Source: Rhizobium sp. N324
GTDB lineage: Bacteria > Pseudomonadota > Alphaproteobacteria > Rhizobiales > Rhizobiaceae
Reading direction: 5' to 3'
Assembly: GCF_001664485.1 (NCBI RefSeq)
Contig: NZ_CP013631.1
Span: 241,840-305,839, forward strand
Length of the DNA stretch: 64,000 bases
Shown here: piece by piece, positions 16,859 through 25,165 of the stretch
Layout of the letters: each line of letters begins with the position of its first letter
Numbering within the stretch: the stretch's first letter is position 1
Notes under the pieces: model-generated
The model's input: only the letters and a program-made list of their open reading frames with translations
The model's database searches: none
Told to the model about the DNA's origin: nothing
Translations under genes and position numbers: made by a program

Positions 16859-17623
16859 TCAATGCCTGAGATCAGCGAGGAAACGCTGAGCCCGGGGATG
16901 GGTCGGATTTTTGAAGAAGTCCTCGGGAGTTGCCGTTTCGATGATCTGGCCGGCATCGATGAACCAGATCCGGTCGGCGACATCGCGCGCAAAACCCATT
17001 TCGTGGGTGACGCAGAGCATGGTCATGCCTTCGGCGGCCAGGCTCTTCATGACCGCGAGCACTTCGCCGACCATTTCGGGATCGAGTGCGCTCGTCGGTT
17101 CGTCGAACAGCATCACCGGCGGTTCCATGGCAAGCGCACGGGCGATCGCCACCCGCTGCTGCTGACCGCCAGACAGCTGCCCGGGATAGGCGCGGGCCTT
17201 GTCGGCGAGGCCGACCCGATCGAGCAGCTTGAGGGCCTTTTCATGCGCGATACCGGGCGCCACGCCCTTCACCCGGATCGGCGACATCGATACGTTCTCG
17301 GCGACCGAAAGATGCGGAAACAGGTTGAAGTTCTGAAACACGAAGCCGATCCGGCTGCGCATCGCATTGAGCGCCTTTGCCCGCATCGAGGCATGAATAT
17401 CTTGTCCGTCCAGCGTGATCGATCCGCTGTTGATCTCCTCAAGACGATTGATCGTGCGGATCAGCGTCGATTTTCCCGAACCGGACGGTCCGCAGATGAC
17501 CACGACCTCGCCGCGCGCCACCTCGGCGTCGATATCCTTCAGAACCGGATAGTCGCCATAGCTCTTGCAGACCCGTGAAAGCCGGATCGTCTGCGATTCC
17601 TGCATTGAAACGGACATGGTCAT
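16859..17623 (-). CDS. Polar amino acid ABC transporter ATP-binding protein (HisP/GlnQ-like)
   Basis: ATPase of 254 aa. Walker [10 protein letters not shown] is at about 45-53, Q-loop [13 protein letters not shown] at about 93-105, signature [15 protein letters not shown] at about 150-164, Walker [15 protein letters not shown], and the family-specific switch region [19 protein letters not shown]. The ATG at 17623 overlaps the permease stop (ATGA) and has GGAG five bases upstream; an ATG two codons later is less well placed. The close match to GlnQ/HisP words supports uptake of polar amino acids. Confidence 0.92.
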   Translation of the reverse strand: MTMSVSMQESQTIRLSRVCKSYGDYPVLKDIDAEVARGEVVVICGPSGSGKSTLIRTINRLEEINSGSITLDGQDIHASMRAKALNAMRSRIGFVFQNFNLFPHLSVAENVSMSPIRVKGVAPGIAHEKALKLLDRVGLADKARAYPGQLSGGQQQRVAIARALAMEPPVMLFDEPTSALDPEMVGEVLAVMKSLAAEGMTMLCVTHEMGFARDVADRIWFIDAGQIIETATPEDFFKNPTHPRAQRFLADLRH

Positions 17624-18375
17624 AGCTGCTCCGATACGATTTTCGACGGCGTGACCACGGCGGCGGGGACGTTGAGAAGTCCCGCACGCCGCCGCGTGAT
17701 GCGCCGCTCGAGGCGATTTGCGAAGTAGGTCAGCGTCCAGCAGATGGCGAAGTAGACGATCGCCAGGATGAGGAAGACCTGGAAGGGCTGCGTCAGCAGC
17801 TGGTTGTTGACCTGGCTTGCGGCAAAGGTCAGGTCCGGCACGTTGATCACGTAACCGAGCGTCGTATCCTTGATCGTCGAGACGAAGGTGGAGAGGATGC
17901 TCGGGATCATGTTGTAGAGCGCCTGCGGCAGGATGATGTAGCGCATTGCGCCGATATAGCTGTGGCCAAGCGCCCGCGCCGCATCCATCTGGCCGGGACC
18001 GAGCGCGACGATGCCGGCTCTGACGACTTCGCTCAAAAACGCGCTCTGATAGACCACGAGCGTCGTCAGCATGGTGACGAAGCTCGGCACGTCGGCGCCG
18101 GTCAGCAGCGGAACCAGGAAATAGCTCCACAGAATCAGCATCAAGAGCGGCACGCCCCTGGTGAAATAGACAAGGGCGGTGACCGGCCAGCGCAGCAGCG
18201 GCGATTTGGAGAGCCGCGCCATTGCAAACAGGATGCTGATCGGAAAGGCGAGAGCGATGCTGAGCGCCGACAGGATCAGCGTATTGGCGAGCCCGCCGAG
18301 CGGTCCGTTCGGATATTGGCCGATCAGGAGCAGCAGCCAGTAGTCGCGGACGATGGCGATCATGTCGTGGATCAT
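17620..18375 (-). CDS. Polar amino acid ABC transporter permease (HisM/GltK-like)
   Basis: Permease of 251 aa with about five transmembrane helices. The His/Glu/Gln/Arg permease signature is visible as [18 protein letters not shown] at the N-terminus, [14 protein letters not shown] (about 70-83) and the EAA-like loop [20 protein letters not shown] (about 130-149). It overlaps its neighbours on both sides by 4 bp, so the five-gene unit is tightly coupled. About 25 hydrophilic residues follow the last helix, longer than usual. Confidence 0.9.
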   Translation of the reverse strand: MIHDMIAIVRDYWLLLLIGQYPNGPLGGLANTLILSALSIALAFPISILFAMARLSKSPLLRWPVTALVYFTRGVPLLMLILWSYFLVPLLTGADVPSFVTMLTTLVVYQSAFLSEVVRAGIVALGPGQMDAARALGHSYIGAMRYIILPQALYNMIPSILSTFVSTIKDTTLGYVINVPDLTFAASQVNNQLLTQPFQVFLILAIVYFAICWTLTYFANRLERRITRRRAGLLNVPAAVVTPSKIVSEQL

Positions 18376-19079
18376 GCGCGCGCACTCCTGGCAGGATCGG
18401 CGCGCATCGACAGATAGGCGCCGATGCTCATGATCACGAGCGAGAAGAAGAGGTAGAGAACCGTGCCGATCAGGTAGATCTCGAAGGTGCGGAAGCTGAG
18501 GTTTTCAATTTCCTTGACCGCATGGGTCAGTTCCGACGCGCCGATGACGACGGCGAGGCTGCTGTTCTTGAACAGGGAGACACTGTGATTGATGAGCGGC
18601 GGCAGCGCGTTGCGCACGCCCTGCGGCATGATGACGAAACGCATCGCCGAGACGTAACCGTGGCCGAGAGCGCGGGCTGCCTCCATCTGGCCGGGACCGA
18701 CCGAGCGCACGCCCGAACGAAGGTCTTCGCTGAAATAGGCTGCCTGGCAGAGCCCGAGCCCGATCACCGCGAAGATCGCCTCGGCATTGTGGCTTGCGAG
18801 CCAAGTCGCCACCCCGTTCGGCATCAGGGTGAAAATCCCGAAATACCACAGCATCAGCTGAACCAGGGTGGGGACGTTACGGTGGTAGGATACGTAAGCG
18901 GCGACCAACGGATCGCCAAAGCGGAAGGGCGACAGGCGCACACACAGCAGCAGCAGTGCGAGCGCCATCGCCAGAGACCAGGACCCGGCATAAATGATGA
19001 AGGTCATCTCGATGCCATGCAGCAGCATGGCGGCATATTCGGGATTCCCCAGGATTGCCGAAAGGTCGAAGCCGCTCAC
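18372..19079 (-). CDS. Polar amino acid ABC transporter permease (HisQ/GltJ-like)
   Basis: Second permease, 235 aa, five predicted helices. Family markers are [37 protein letters not shown] (about 65-81) and [20 protein letters not shown] (about 131-150). The start is a GTG that overlaps the stop of the SDR gene (GTGA), so translation is coupled to the enzyme. With the downstream permease it would form the heterodimeric channel typical of the family. Confidence 0.9.
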   Translation of the reverse strand: MSGFDLSAILGNPEYAAMLLHGIEMTFIIYAGSWSLAMALALLLLCVRLSPFRFGDPLVAAYVSYHRNVPTLVQLMLWYFGIFTLMPNGVATWLASHNAEAIFAVIGLGLCQAAYFSEDLRSGVRSVGPGQMEAARALGHGYVSAMRFVIMPQGVRNALPPLINHSVSLFKNSSLAVVIGASELTHAVKEIENLSFRTFEIYLIGTVLYLFFSLVIMSIGAYLSMRADPARSARA

Positions 19080-19849
19080 GAGCCTGGCTCCCCGGATGGA
19101 GCCGTCTTCGGCTGCGGCCTTGCGGTCTGCAGGCCGCCCATGACCTGTAGCGTCGGCGTGATCTCCATGTGTCCGATGTTGACGGCAACGGGAGCCGATA
19201 TGGCGAAGGCGATCGCGTCGGCGATATCGGCCGCTTCAGGCAGTTCGAAACCGTCGATGAACTTTTCCCGAATGCTCGGATCATCGCCGTGGACGTGATT
19301 GAAAATATCGGTGGCGACGCGGCCGGGGCAGATTTCGGTGACCCGCACCCGTTTGCCGAACGCGTCGATGCGCAGCTGGTTGCACAGCATGCTCACGCCG
19401 GCCTTGGTGGCGTGATAGGAGGAGTTGCCTCCGAAATTATAAGCGCCGGCGATCGACGAGATATTGATGACATGGCCGCGGTCGCGCGCCACCATGCCCG
19501 GCACCACCAGGCGGCAGATGTGCAGAACCGCGCGGAGATTGACGTCGACGAGGAGGTCGATATCGCCCTCGTCGGCTTCCAGGAACTTCTTCGGCCGGTC
19601 GACGCCGGCATTGTTGACGAGAATGTCGAACTCCACCCGGCCGGCGAGCTCGGCGATCGCCGGACGGTCGGTCACATCGATGGCATGGGCAATACAGCCC
19701 GTACGCTCGGCCAGCTGCTGCAGCGCTTCAGCGCTGCGGGCAACGGCATGGACCTCGATATTCTCCCGGCGAAGCCGCTCAACCACGGCTGCGCCGATCC
19801 CGGAGGATGCGCCGGTCACCAATGCGGTCTTGTAATCGGAGAATGGCAT
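19076..19849 (-). CDS. Short-chain dehydrogenase/reductase (YdfG-like)
   Basis: Classical SDR of 257 aa. The NAD(P)-binding motif VTGASSGIGAAV is at residues 11-22, NNAG at about 84-87, the catalytic serine in HVINISSIAGAY and the YHATK catalytic pair at about 145-149. GRVATDIFNHVHG follows as the usual cofactor loop. Wording resembles YdfG-type 3-hydroxy acid/serine dehydrogenases, which would fit an amino acid importer in the same operon. It is the first gene of the unit and is divergent from a NAC-like regulator with 232 bp between. The C-terminal 15 residues are proline-rich and not conserved in the family. Confidence 0.85.
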   Translation of the reverse strand: MPFSDYKTALVTGASSGIGAAVVERLRRENIEVHAVARSAEALQQLAERTGCIAHAIDVTDRPAIAELAGRVEFDILVNNAGVDRPKKFLEADEGDIDLLVDVNLRAVLHICRLVVPGMVARDRGHVINISSIAGAYNFGGNSSYHATKAGVSMLCNQLRIDAFGKRVRVTEICPGRVATDIFNHVHGDDPSIREKFIDGFELPEAADIADAIAFAISAPVAVNIGHMEITPTLQVMGGLQTARPQPKTAPSGEPGS

Positions 19850-19924
19850 TGTCGTTCCCTTGTGGTTGATTGAGACAGTAGCGAAGCTTTAACCCCTTGC
19901 CTAAGACCGATTATCTCTGGAGCA

Positions 19925-19939
19925 ATAAGCAACGGTTAT
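19925..19939. promoter_or_regulatory. NAC-box-like site (ATA-N9-TAT)
   Basis: ATAAGCAACGGTTAT has the exact ATA-N9-TAT spacing of the NAC binding site known from enterobacteria. It lies between the SDR operon and the NAC-like regulator, where LysR-type regulators normally bind. An overlapping inverted repeat TTAT-N10-ATAA begins at 19911. The NAC identity is inferred from the adjacent protein. Confidence 0.5.
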
Positions 19940-20081
19940 GGAGCCGGCGCGGTCTGCCGAAGAAGAGAAAGCGGCGATGCCGGTATTCTCTCGCGGCCCC
20001 GCTTCAGGCCGCGCCGCGTTGCAAAAGCAATGCGCCTCTGCAAACATGCCATCCGCAGATCAGAACGGTACCCCGATCCCC

Positions 20082-20987
20082 ATGGACATCAGACGCCTCA
20101 AATCTTTCATCGTGATCGTCGACAGCGGCAGCATCACGCGAGCGGCGGATCTCTTGCATATCGCCCAGCCGGCTCTCAGCCAGCAGCTCGCGGCGCTGGA
20201 AGAGCATTTCGGCCACAAGCTGCTGATCCGCAGCCAGCAGGGCGTCAGCATGACCGATGCCGGGCACGCGGTATATCGCCATGCGCAGATCATCCTTCGG
20301 CAGATGGAACAGGCGCAGGCCGATGCATCGGCGGCAGGCAATTCGCTTGCCGGGCGCGTCTCGGTCGGCCTGGTGCCGTTCAGCAGTGCGGCGACGCTCT
20401 CCGTCGATCTGCTGGCGGAAACCCGGAAGCGGCATCCCGGTATTCTGCTGCACCTGACAGAAAGCGTCGGCCAGACCTATAGCCAGATGATCATGAACGG
20501 CCGGCTGGAGATGGCGCTTCTGCATGGAACCGGACCGATCAAAGGCGTGCGCTTCGAACCGATCCTCAGCGAAGAGTTTTTTCTGGTCGCCCATCGCGAC
20601 TTTGCCATCGAAACGGATACGAAACCCGTTGCGGTCAACGCTCTCGACGGCATACCGCTGCTCCTGCCGCCGGCCTATAACTTCGTCCGCCGCGCGGTCG
20701 ACACTGCCTTCACCCGCACACGCACCAATTTGAAGGTCGTGGCGGAGGTCGAGATCGTGCGCACGCTCGCCCGCGCGGTCGGCAGCGGCCTCGGCGCGAC
20801 GATCATGCCGAAGGCGATTGCCGATCGCATCGTCTCGGAATCGAGCGAGCCGCTGATCTGCCGGCTGGTCTCGCCGCGGATCGAAGAAACCCTGTCGCTT
20901 TGCGTTTCCGACCAGAATCCCCTGTCGGAACCGGCCCTTGCCGTCCGCGACATCCTTCTGGAATTGACGGCGCGGCTGAAGGGTTAA
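20082..20987 (+). CDS. LysR-family regulator resembling NAC
   Basis: LysR regulator of 301 aa. The winged HTH runs over residues 1-60 (MDIRRLKSFIVIVDSGSITR, then ADLLHIAQPALSQQLAALE), and LLIRSQQGVSMTDAGHAVY gives the dimer-helix entry. The wording, including LRQMEQAQADASAAGNSLAGRVS, closely follows enterobacterial NAC, the nitrogen assimilation control protein. NAC responds to nitrogen status through its own synthesis and uses no co-inducer. The ATG at 20082 matches the family start; the frame is open some 50 codons further upstream but without similarity. It is divergent from the amino acid importer operon and sits before the pxp operon end, so both are plausible targets. Confidence 0.84.
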   Translation: MDIRRLKSFIVIVDSGSITRAADLLHIAQPALSQQLAALEEHFGHKLLIRSQQGVSMTDAGHAVYRHAQIILRQMEQAQADASAAGNSLAGRVSVGLVPFSSAATLSVDLLAETRKRHPGILLHLTESVGQTYSQMIMNGRLEMALLHGTGPIKGVRFEPILSEEFFLVAHRDFAIETDTKPVAVNALDGIPLLLPPAYNFVRRAVDTAFTRTRTNLKVVAEVEIVRTLARAVGSGLGATIMPKAIADRIVSESSEPLICRLVSPRIEETLSLCVSDQNPLSEPALAVRDILLELTARLKG

Positions 20988-20993
20988 AAGCGG

Positions 20994-22196
20994 TCAGCGC
21001 ATCTCCTTGCAGAACTGGGCGATACGCGCGCAGCCTTCCCCGAGTTTTTCCATGCTTGTCGCGTAGGAAATGCGAAAGAAGGGGCTCATTCCGTAAGCCG
21101 CGCCTTGCACAGTCGCGACATGATGCTCCTCAACCAGGCCCATGACAAAATCGACGTCGGTCTCGATCTTTCGCCCGCCCTTGCTGGTCTTGCCGATCAG
21201 CCCCGATATATTGGGATAGATATAAAAGGCGCCTTCGGGCCGATGGCAGCGCAGCCCTTCCACCTCCGACAATTTGTCGAGGACGAAGTCGCGTCGCGTT
21301 TTGTAGATCGCCGCCCGCTCCTTCAGCAGGTCTTGGGGCCCGTCCAGCGCCGCGGTCGCCGCCGCCTGGGTCAGCGTTGCGATGCCGCCGCCATTCTGGC
21401 CGTTGACGTTGCTGATGGCCGAGATCAATTCTTTCGGGCCGGCGCAGAAGCCGAGCCGCCAGCCGGTCATGGCGTAAGCCTTGGAGACGCCGTTCATCGT
21501 CAGGACGCGGTCGTATAGTCTCGGCTCGACTTCCGCAATCGTGCAGAACTGGAAGTCGTCGTAGACCAGATGTTCGTAGATATCGTCGGTCATGATCCAG
21601 ACGTTGGGATGGCGCAGCATGACCTCGGCGATAGCGGCCATCTCCGCCCGCGAGCAGGCGGCGCCGGTGGGATTGTTCGGGAAATTCAGGAAGAGCCATT
21701 TGGTACGCGGCGTGATCGCCGCTTCCAGATCCTCCGGGCGCAGCTTGAAGCCGGTCTGCTCGTGGCAGGGGACGGCGACCGGCACGCCGCCGGCGAATTT
21801 GACGATGTCGGCATAGCTGACCCAGGAGGGCGTCGGGATGACGACCTCGTCGCCCGGATTGCAGGTCGCCAGCATGGCATTGAAGATCACCTGCTTGCCG
21901 CCGCCGGAGACGACGATCTGGCTGGCGTCGTAGTCGAGATTGTTGTCGCGCTTGAACTTTTTGATGATGGCGGATTTGAGCGCCGGCGTGCCGTCCATCG
22001 GCGGATATTTCGTATCGCCTGCAAGTGCAGCCGCATGGGCCGCCTCGATCGCATGCGCCGGGGTGGGGAAATCCGGCTCGCCGGAGGAGAGGCTGACCAC
22101 CTTGATCCCTTTGGCCGCCAATTCCCGGGCCCGCTGGGTCATGGCGGCGGATGCTGAAATGGAGACGTTTTTCAGTCGGTCGGCGATGACGGACAT
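20994..22196 (-). CDS. Class I pyridoxal-phosphate aminotransferase (AspC/AatA family)
   Basis: Fold-type I aminotransferase of 400 aa. The N-terminal LSSGEPDFPTPAHAIEAAHA, the NFPNNPTGA motif (about residues 170-178) and the PLP-lysine region NGVSKAYAMTGWRLG (about 236-250) define the aspartate aminotransferase Ib group; SPFFRISYATS near the end holds the arginine that binds the substrate alpha-carboxylate. It transfers an amino group between an amino acid and 2-oxoglutarate. The ATG at 22196 has AAGGA eight bases upstream; another ATG two codons earlier is possible. It is the last gene of the pxp/acc operon, which makes glutamate/aspartate metabolism after 5-oxoproline opening a sensible role. 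Confidence 0.88.
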   Translation of the reverse strand: MSVIADRLKNVSISASAAMTQRARELAAKGIKVVSLSSGEPDFPTPAHAIEAAHAAALAGDTKYPPMDGTPALKSAIIKKFKRDNNLDYDASQIVVSGGGKQVIFNAMLATCNPGDEVVIPTPSWVSYADIVKFAGGVPVAVPCHEQTGFKLRPEDLEAAITPRTKWLFLNFPNNPTGAACSRAEMAAIAEVMLRHPNVWIMTDDIYEHLVYDDFQFCTIAEVEPRLYDRVLTMNGVSKAYAMTGWRLGFCAGPKELISAISNVNGQNGGGIATLTQAAATAALDGPQDLLKERAAIYKTRRDFVLDKLSEVEGLRCHRPEGAFYIYPNISGLIGKTSKGGRKIETDVDFVMGLVEEHHVATVQGAAYGMSPFFRISYATSMEKLGEGCARIAQFCKEMR

Positions 22197-22257
22197 TGAC
22201 ATGGTCCTTCGATGAGGGATTGAAACGAGAGACCGCCCGCAGGCGATCGGAATTGCG

Positions 22258-23025
22258 TTATTCGGCGAGTTCGGCGGCAGGTGCGAGGGTGGCGCCCATG
22301 GCTTCGATTTCACCGCGCACGATGCCGGCGAGCTCGAGGGCGCCCGGTGTGTCGCTGTGGACGAGAATGGAGCGTGCCGGCATGGCGATCACCGCACCGT
22401 CGATCGACTCGACGCTGCCGTCGACGAGGAATTTCCGCACACGGGCGCGTACGGCGGCTTCGTCCTTGATGACGGCTCCGGGCAGCCCACGCGTGACAAG
22501 CTTGCCGCCGGCGTCATAGGCCCGATCCGCGAGGAAAAGCGCTAGCGTTTTCAGGCGCGCGCGTTTCGCCGCCTGCTCGATCTCGCTGCCTGACGTGACG
22601 AAAACGACGAGATTGGCGTCGACGGCCGCGATCGCATCCATCATCATATCGGCAAGGACCGGGTCGCGGTTGACCATGTTACCCATGGCCGCATGGAAGC
22701 TGATATGGGAGACGGCGACCCGCTCGGTTCTGGCAATCGCCATCAGCGCGCCGAGCTGGTAGAGCATCTGCTGGCGAAGCTCGTCCGCCTGAAAGGGCAT
22801 TTCGCGCCGGCCGAAGCCCAGCCGGTCGGGCAGGCCGGGATGGGCGCCGATGCCGACGCCATTCTGCTTTGCCAGCCGCACCATGCGCCCCATCGTATCG
22901 GGGTCGCCGCCGTGGAAACCGCAGGCGATATTAGCCGAGGAGACGATCTTCATCATCGCTTCGTCATCGCAAAGCCGATAGGGACCAAATCCTTCGCCCA
23001 TGTCGGAATTCAGATCGATCTTCAT
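22258..23025 (-). CDS. pxpA: LamB/YcsF family protein, 5-oxoprolinase subunit A-like
   Basis: A 255-aa protein of the LamB/YcsF family. PxpA is the subunit of bacterial 5-oxoprolinase (PxpABC), which opens 5-oxoproline to glutamate using ATP. The family signature is complete: KIDLNSDMGEGFGPY at the start, SSANIACGFHGGDPDTMGRM at about 29-48, GAHPGLPDRLGFGRREM at about 57-73. GGAGGAACGG precedes the ATG. It follows pxpC with a 21-bp gap, the usual gene set but with biotin-enzyme genes upstream. Substrate could be 5-oxoproline or another lactam or amide. Confidence 0.87.
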   Translation of the reverse strand: MKIDLNSDMGEGFGPYRLCDDEAMMKIVSSANIACGFHGGDPDTMGRMVRLAKQNGVGIGAHPGLPDRLGFGRREMPFQADELRQQMLYQLGALMAIARTERVAVSHISFHAAMGNMVNRDPVLADMMMDAIAAVDANLVVFVTSGSEIEQAAKRARLKTLALFLADRAYDAGGKLVTRGLPGAVIKDEAAVRARVRKFLVDGSVESIDGAVIAMPARSILVHSDTPGALELAGIVRGEIEAMGATLAPAAELAE

Positions 23026-23046
23026 CCGTTCCTCCTTTTGCCTCCC

Positions 23047-24039
23047 TTAGGCCATCGCCTTCAGGGCACGCTTGACCATCCCGGATGTCAGCCTGACATC
23101 CTCGACGTAACGGGCCACGGCCTGTTCGACCGCGCGTGCTTCCGCATGCGTCGAGCGGACGAATTTCAGGCGGGCGCCGATGCGGGCCTGACCGAGCCGC
23201 CAGAGGTCGCATTCGATCACGCCGGCGATCTTCGGATAGCCGCCGGCAGTATTCGCATCGCTCATCTGCACGATCGGTTCGCCGCCGGGCGGAACCTGGA
23301 TCACGCCGGGCACGACGCCATGAGAGCGCATCTCGATGGTGGCGGTCGGCGTGATCGGCTCGCCGGACAGGCGGTAGCCCGTGCGGTCGCTGCGCGAGGA
23401 AATCCGCCAGGTCTGGCTCCAGAAGGCTTCGCCGTCTCCGGCGAAAAGACCATGCTCGCCGGCAGGCAGGGCGCGGATCGGCAGCACGCCATCGACGGGC
23501 GCCGGGAAGACCTCACGCAGTGCCACGGCCGGCTCGATGACGGCGAGGCCCGTGGCCGGCAGCATGGCAATCTCCAAGTCCTCGCCGACCGCGATCCGAT
23601 CGCCCTTCGCCAGCGGCCGGCCGGCATTGCCGCCGAAACCGCCGCGCAGCGACGTGCTGCGCGACCCCATGACAACTGGAATATCCAGCCCGCCGCCGAC
23701 CGAAATATAGGCGCGCGCCAGCCGGGGCTGCTTCAGTTCGAGAACCTGTCCGAGCTCTGCCACGTAGGCGCACCAAGGAATGAGTTCCGATCCGTCGAGG
23801 TGAGGATGACCGTCGGTGCCGGTCACGGCAAAGACGGTGCGCCGCTCGAAACGCAGGCTGAACGGAAAGGTCTGCACCTCGATCACAGCCGCATTCTCGT
23901 CATTGCCGACGAGAATATTGCCGATCCTGACCGCCAGCGGATCCATCGCGCCGCTCGCCGACACGCCGATATCACGATAGCCGGGGCGTCCCAGATCCTG
24001 CACCGTGTTGAAAGGGCCGCTTTCGCAAATCTCGATCAT
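23047..24039 (-). CDS. pxpC: AHS2/KipA-domain protein, 5-oxoprolinase subunit C-like
   Basis: A 330-aa protein of the KipA/AHS2 family. Family members are the C subunit of PxpABC, and the same fold forms half of the carboxyltransferase domain of urea carboxylase. Key stretches are GPFNTVQDLGRPGYRDIGVS at residues 8-27, GAMDPLAVRIGNILVGND, and RSDRTGYRLSG with VPPGGEPIVQMSDANTAGGY near residues 240-275. Its start overlaps the end of pxpB by ATGA. In this operon, next to biotin carboxylase and BCCP genes, a carboxyltransferase role deserves as much weight as the oxoprolinase role. Confidence 0.85.
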   Translation of the reverse strand: MIEICESGPFNTVQDLGRPGYRDIGVSASGAMDPLAVRIGNILVGNDENAAVIEVQTFPFSLRFERRTVFAVTGTDGHPHLDGSELIPWCAYVAELGQVLELKQPRLARAYISVGGGLDIPVVMGSRSTSLRGGFGGNAGRPLAKGDRIAVGEDLEIAMLPATGLAVIEPAVALREVFPAPVDGVLPIRALPAGEHGLFAGDGEAFWSQTWRISSRSDRTGYRLSGEPITPTATIEMRSHGVVPGVIQVPPGGEPIVQMSDANTAGGYPKIAGVIECDLWRLGQARIGARLKFVRSTHAEARAVEQAVARYVEDVRLTSGMVKRALKAMA

Positions 24040-24743
24040 AGCTCGATCCTTGCCGGCAGGAACCGTACCGTATCTCCGGGCGCCATCATGGCGGGGGTCG
24101 GCGCGGTTGGGTCGAACATGTCAAGCGTCGCAAATCCGATGGAGTTCCAGCCGTTCGGACCTGTCAGCATGGCGACGCCGGTCTGCATGCCGCCGATGGT
24201 GACGCAGCCCTTCGGCATCTTCAGCGACGGCACGGTCTTCCGTGGCATGTAGATGCGCGGATCGAGGCCATGCAGATAGCCGAAACCAGGTGCGCTGCCC
24301 AAGGCGAAGACACGATAGGTGGCTTCATAGTGGATGCGGACGATTTCGCGGTCGCGAAGCCCCGAGAGATCGCAAAGGGCCGGAAGATCGCTCGCATATT
24401 CGCCGCCGTAATGGACGGGGATTTCGATGGTCTTGCCGTTGAGGTCGATGCTCTGCGCATTCTCCCATGCGTCCAGCAGCCGCGCGACCACCGCATCGGG
24501 ATATTCGGGCGTTTCCCTGAATATCACCAGCAGATTGGTCATCCCGGGAATGTCTTCGGCAATATCAGGCCAGCCCTTCACCGTTCGGGACAGAGCCCAG
24601 ATCCGCCGCTGTGCGACGAGATCGAAATCGCCTGGCGCCTCGAGCAGGAAGGATCTGGCCCCGATTGCGGAAACCCGCGCCCGGCTTTGGGTGGCCGGAA
24701 CGATTTCGCGTTGCGAGGCATGTCTGTTCGTCGTGGCGATCAT
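24036..24743 (-). CDS. pxpB: AHS1/KipI-domain protein, 5-oxoprolinase subunit B-like
   Basis: A 235-aa protein of the KipI/AHS1 family, partner of PxpC. It shows the typical middle segment NLLVIFRETPEYPDA, then IPVHYGGEYASDLPALCDLS, HYEATYRVFALGSAPGFGYL and MPRKTVPSLKMPKGCVTIGG at about 165-185. In urea carboxylase the homologous piece is fused with the PxpC-like piece as carboxyltransferase; here they are separate genes with a 4-bp overlap. Its start in turn overlaps the stop of the BCCP-like gene. Confidence 0.86.
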   Translation of the reverse strand: MIATTNRHASQREIVPATQSRARVSAIGARSFLLEAPGDFDLVAQRRIWALSRTVKGWPDIAEDIPGMTNLLVIFRETPEYPDAVVARLLDAWENAQSIDLNGKTIEIPVHYGGEYASDLPALCDLSGLRDREIVRIHYEATYRVFALGSAPGFGYLHGLDPRIYMPRKTVPSLKMPKGCVTIGGMQTGVAMLTGPNGWNSIGFATLDMFDPTAPTPAMMAPGDTVRFLPARIEL

Positions 24744-25165
24744 GATGGCAGCTCGATTTCGAACAGAGGGTCGCCGAAGCCGACCAGGGCGCCGGGCTCG
24801 GCGAGCAGCCTGGTCAAAACACCGGAATGGCCGGCGCGAAGGGGAAGCAGCACATGTGCTACCCTGACGAAGCCGAGGACATCGGCATCGGATATGGAGC
24901 GCGGCAGAGTTTGGGGCGTGACGGCGGCGGCCGGATGTTCGGCGCAGAAATGCCCCGCCAGCGGCGCCTTCACGACGAAAGGTGCAGAGTTCGAAGCGCG
25001 GGGTGGGGCTGCCGGCACGCTGATGCGGGCGCCGCCCTCCCCCGAAATGACGATGCGAATCTGCCCGTCAGGCCGGGAGATTTCGAGGCCCGCCACGCCG
25101 GCGGCCGTCAGCGCGTCGGTGAGAAATGCAATGGTTGCGGGATCGCTGAAATCGATGGCGTTCAT
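24740..25165 (-). CDS. BCCP-like protein lacking the biotinylation lysine
   Basis: A 141-aa protein that aligns over its length with biotin carboxyl carrier protein: an N-terminal helix pair (FLTDALTAAGVAGLEISRPD), a Pro/Ala linker, then a lipoyl/biotinyl-like beta barrel beginning VVKAPLAGHF and ending GALVGFGDPLFEIEL. Where BCCP has EAMKM, this protein reads AHVLLPLRAG (about residues 103-112); the only lysine in the whole protein is K66 in the first strand. It cannot carry biotin at the normal place. It overlaps accC upstream and pxpB downstream by 4 bp each, so it is produced together with both. It may be a structural adaptor between the biotin carboxylase and the PxpB/C proteins, or a decaying duplicate. 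Confidence 0.72.
   Translation of the reverse strand: MNAIDFSDPATIAFLTDALTAAGVAGLEISRPDGQIRIVISGEGGARISVPAAPPRASNSAPFVVKAPLAGHFCAEHPAAAVTPQTLPRSISDADVLGFVRVAHVLLPLRAGHSGVLTRLLAEPGALVGFGDPLFEIELPS

Noticed and set aside
22693..24252. Plus-strand open frame of 519 codons
   Set aside because: Antisense to pxpA and pxpC, which are clearly coding.
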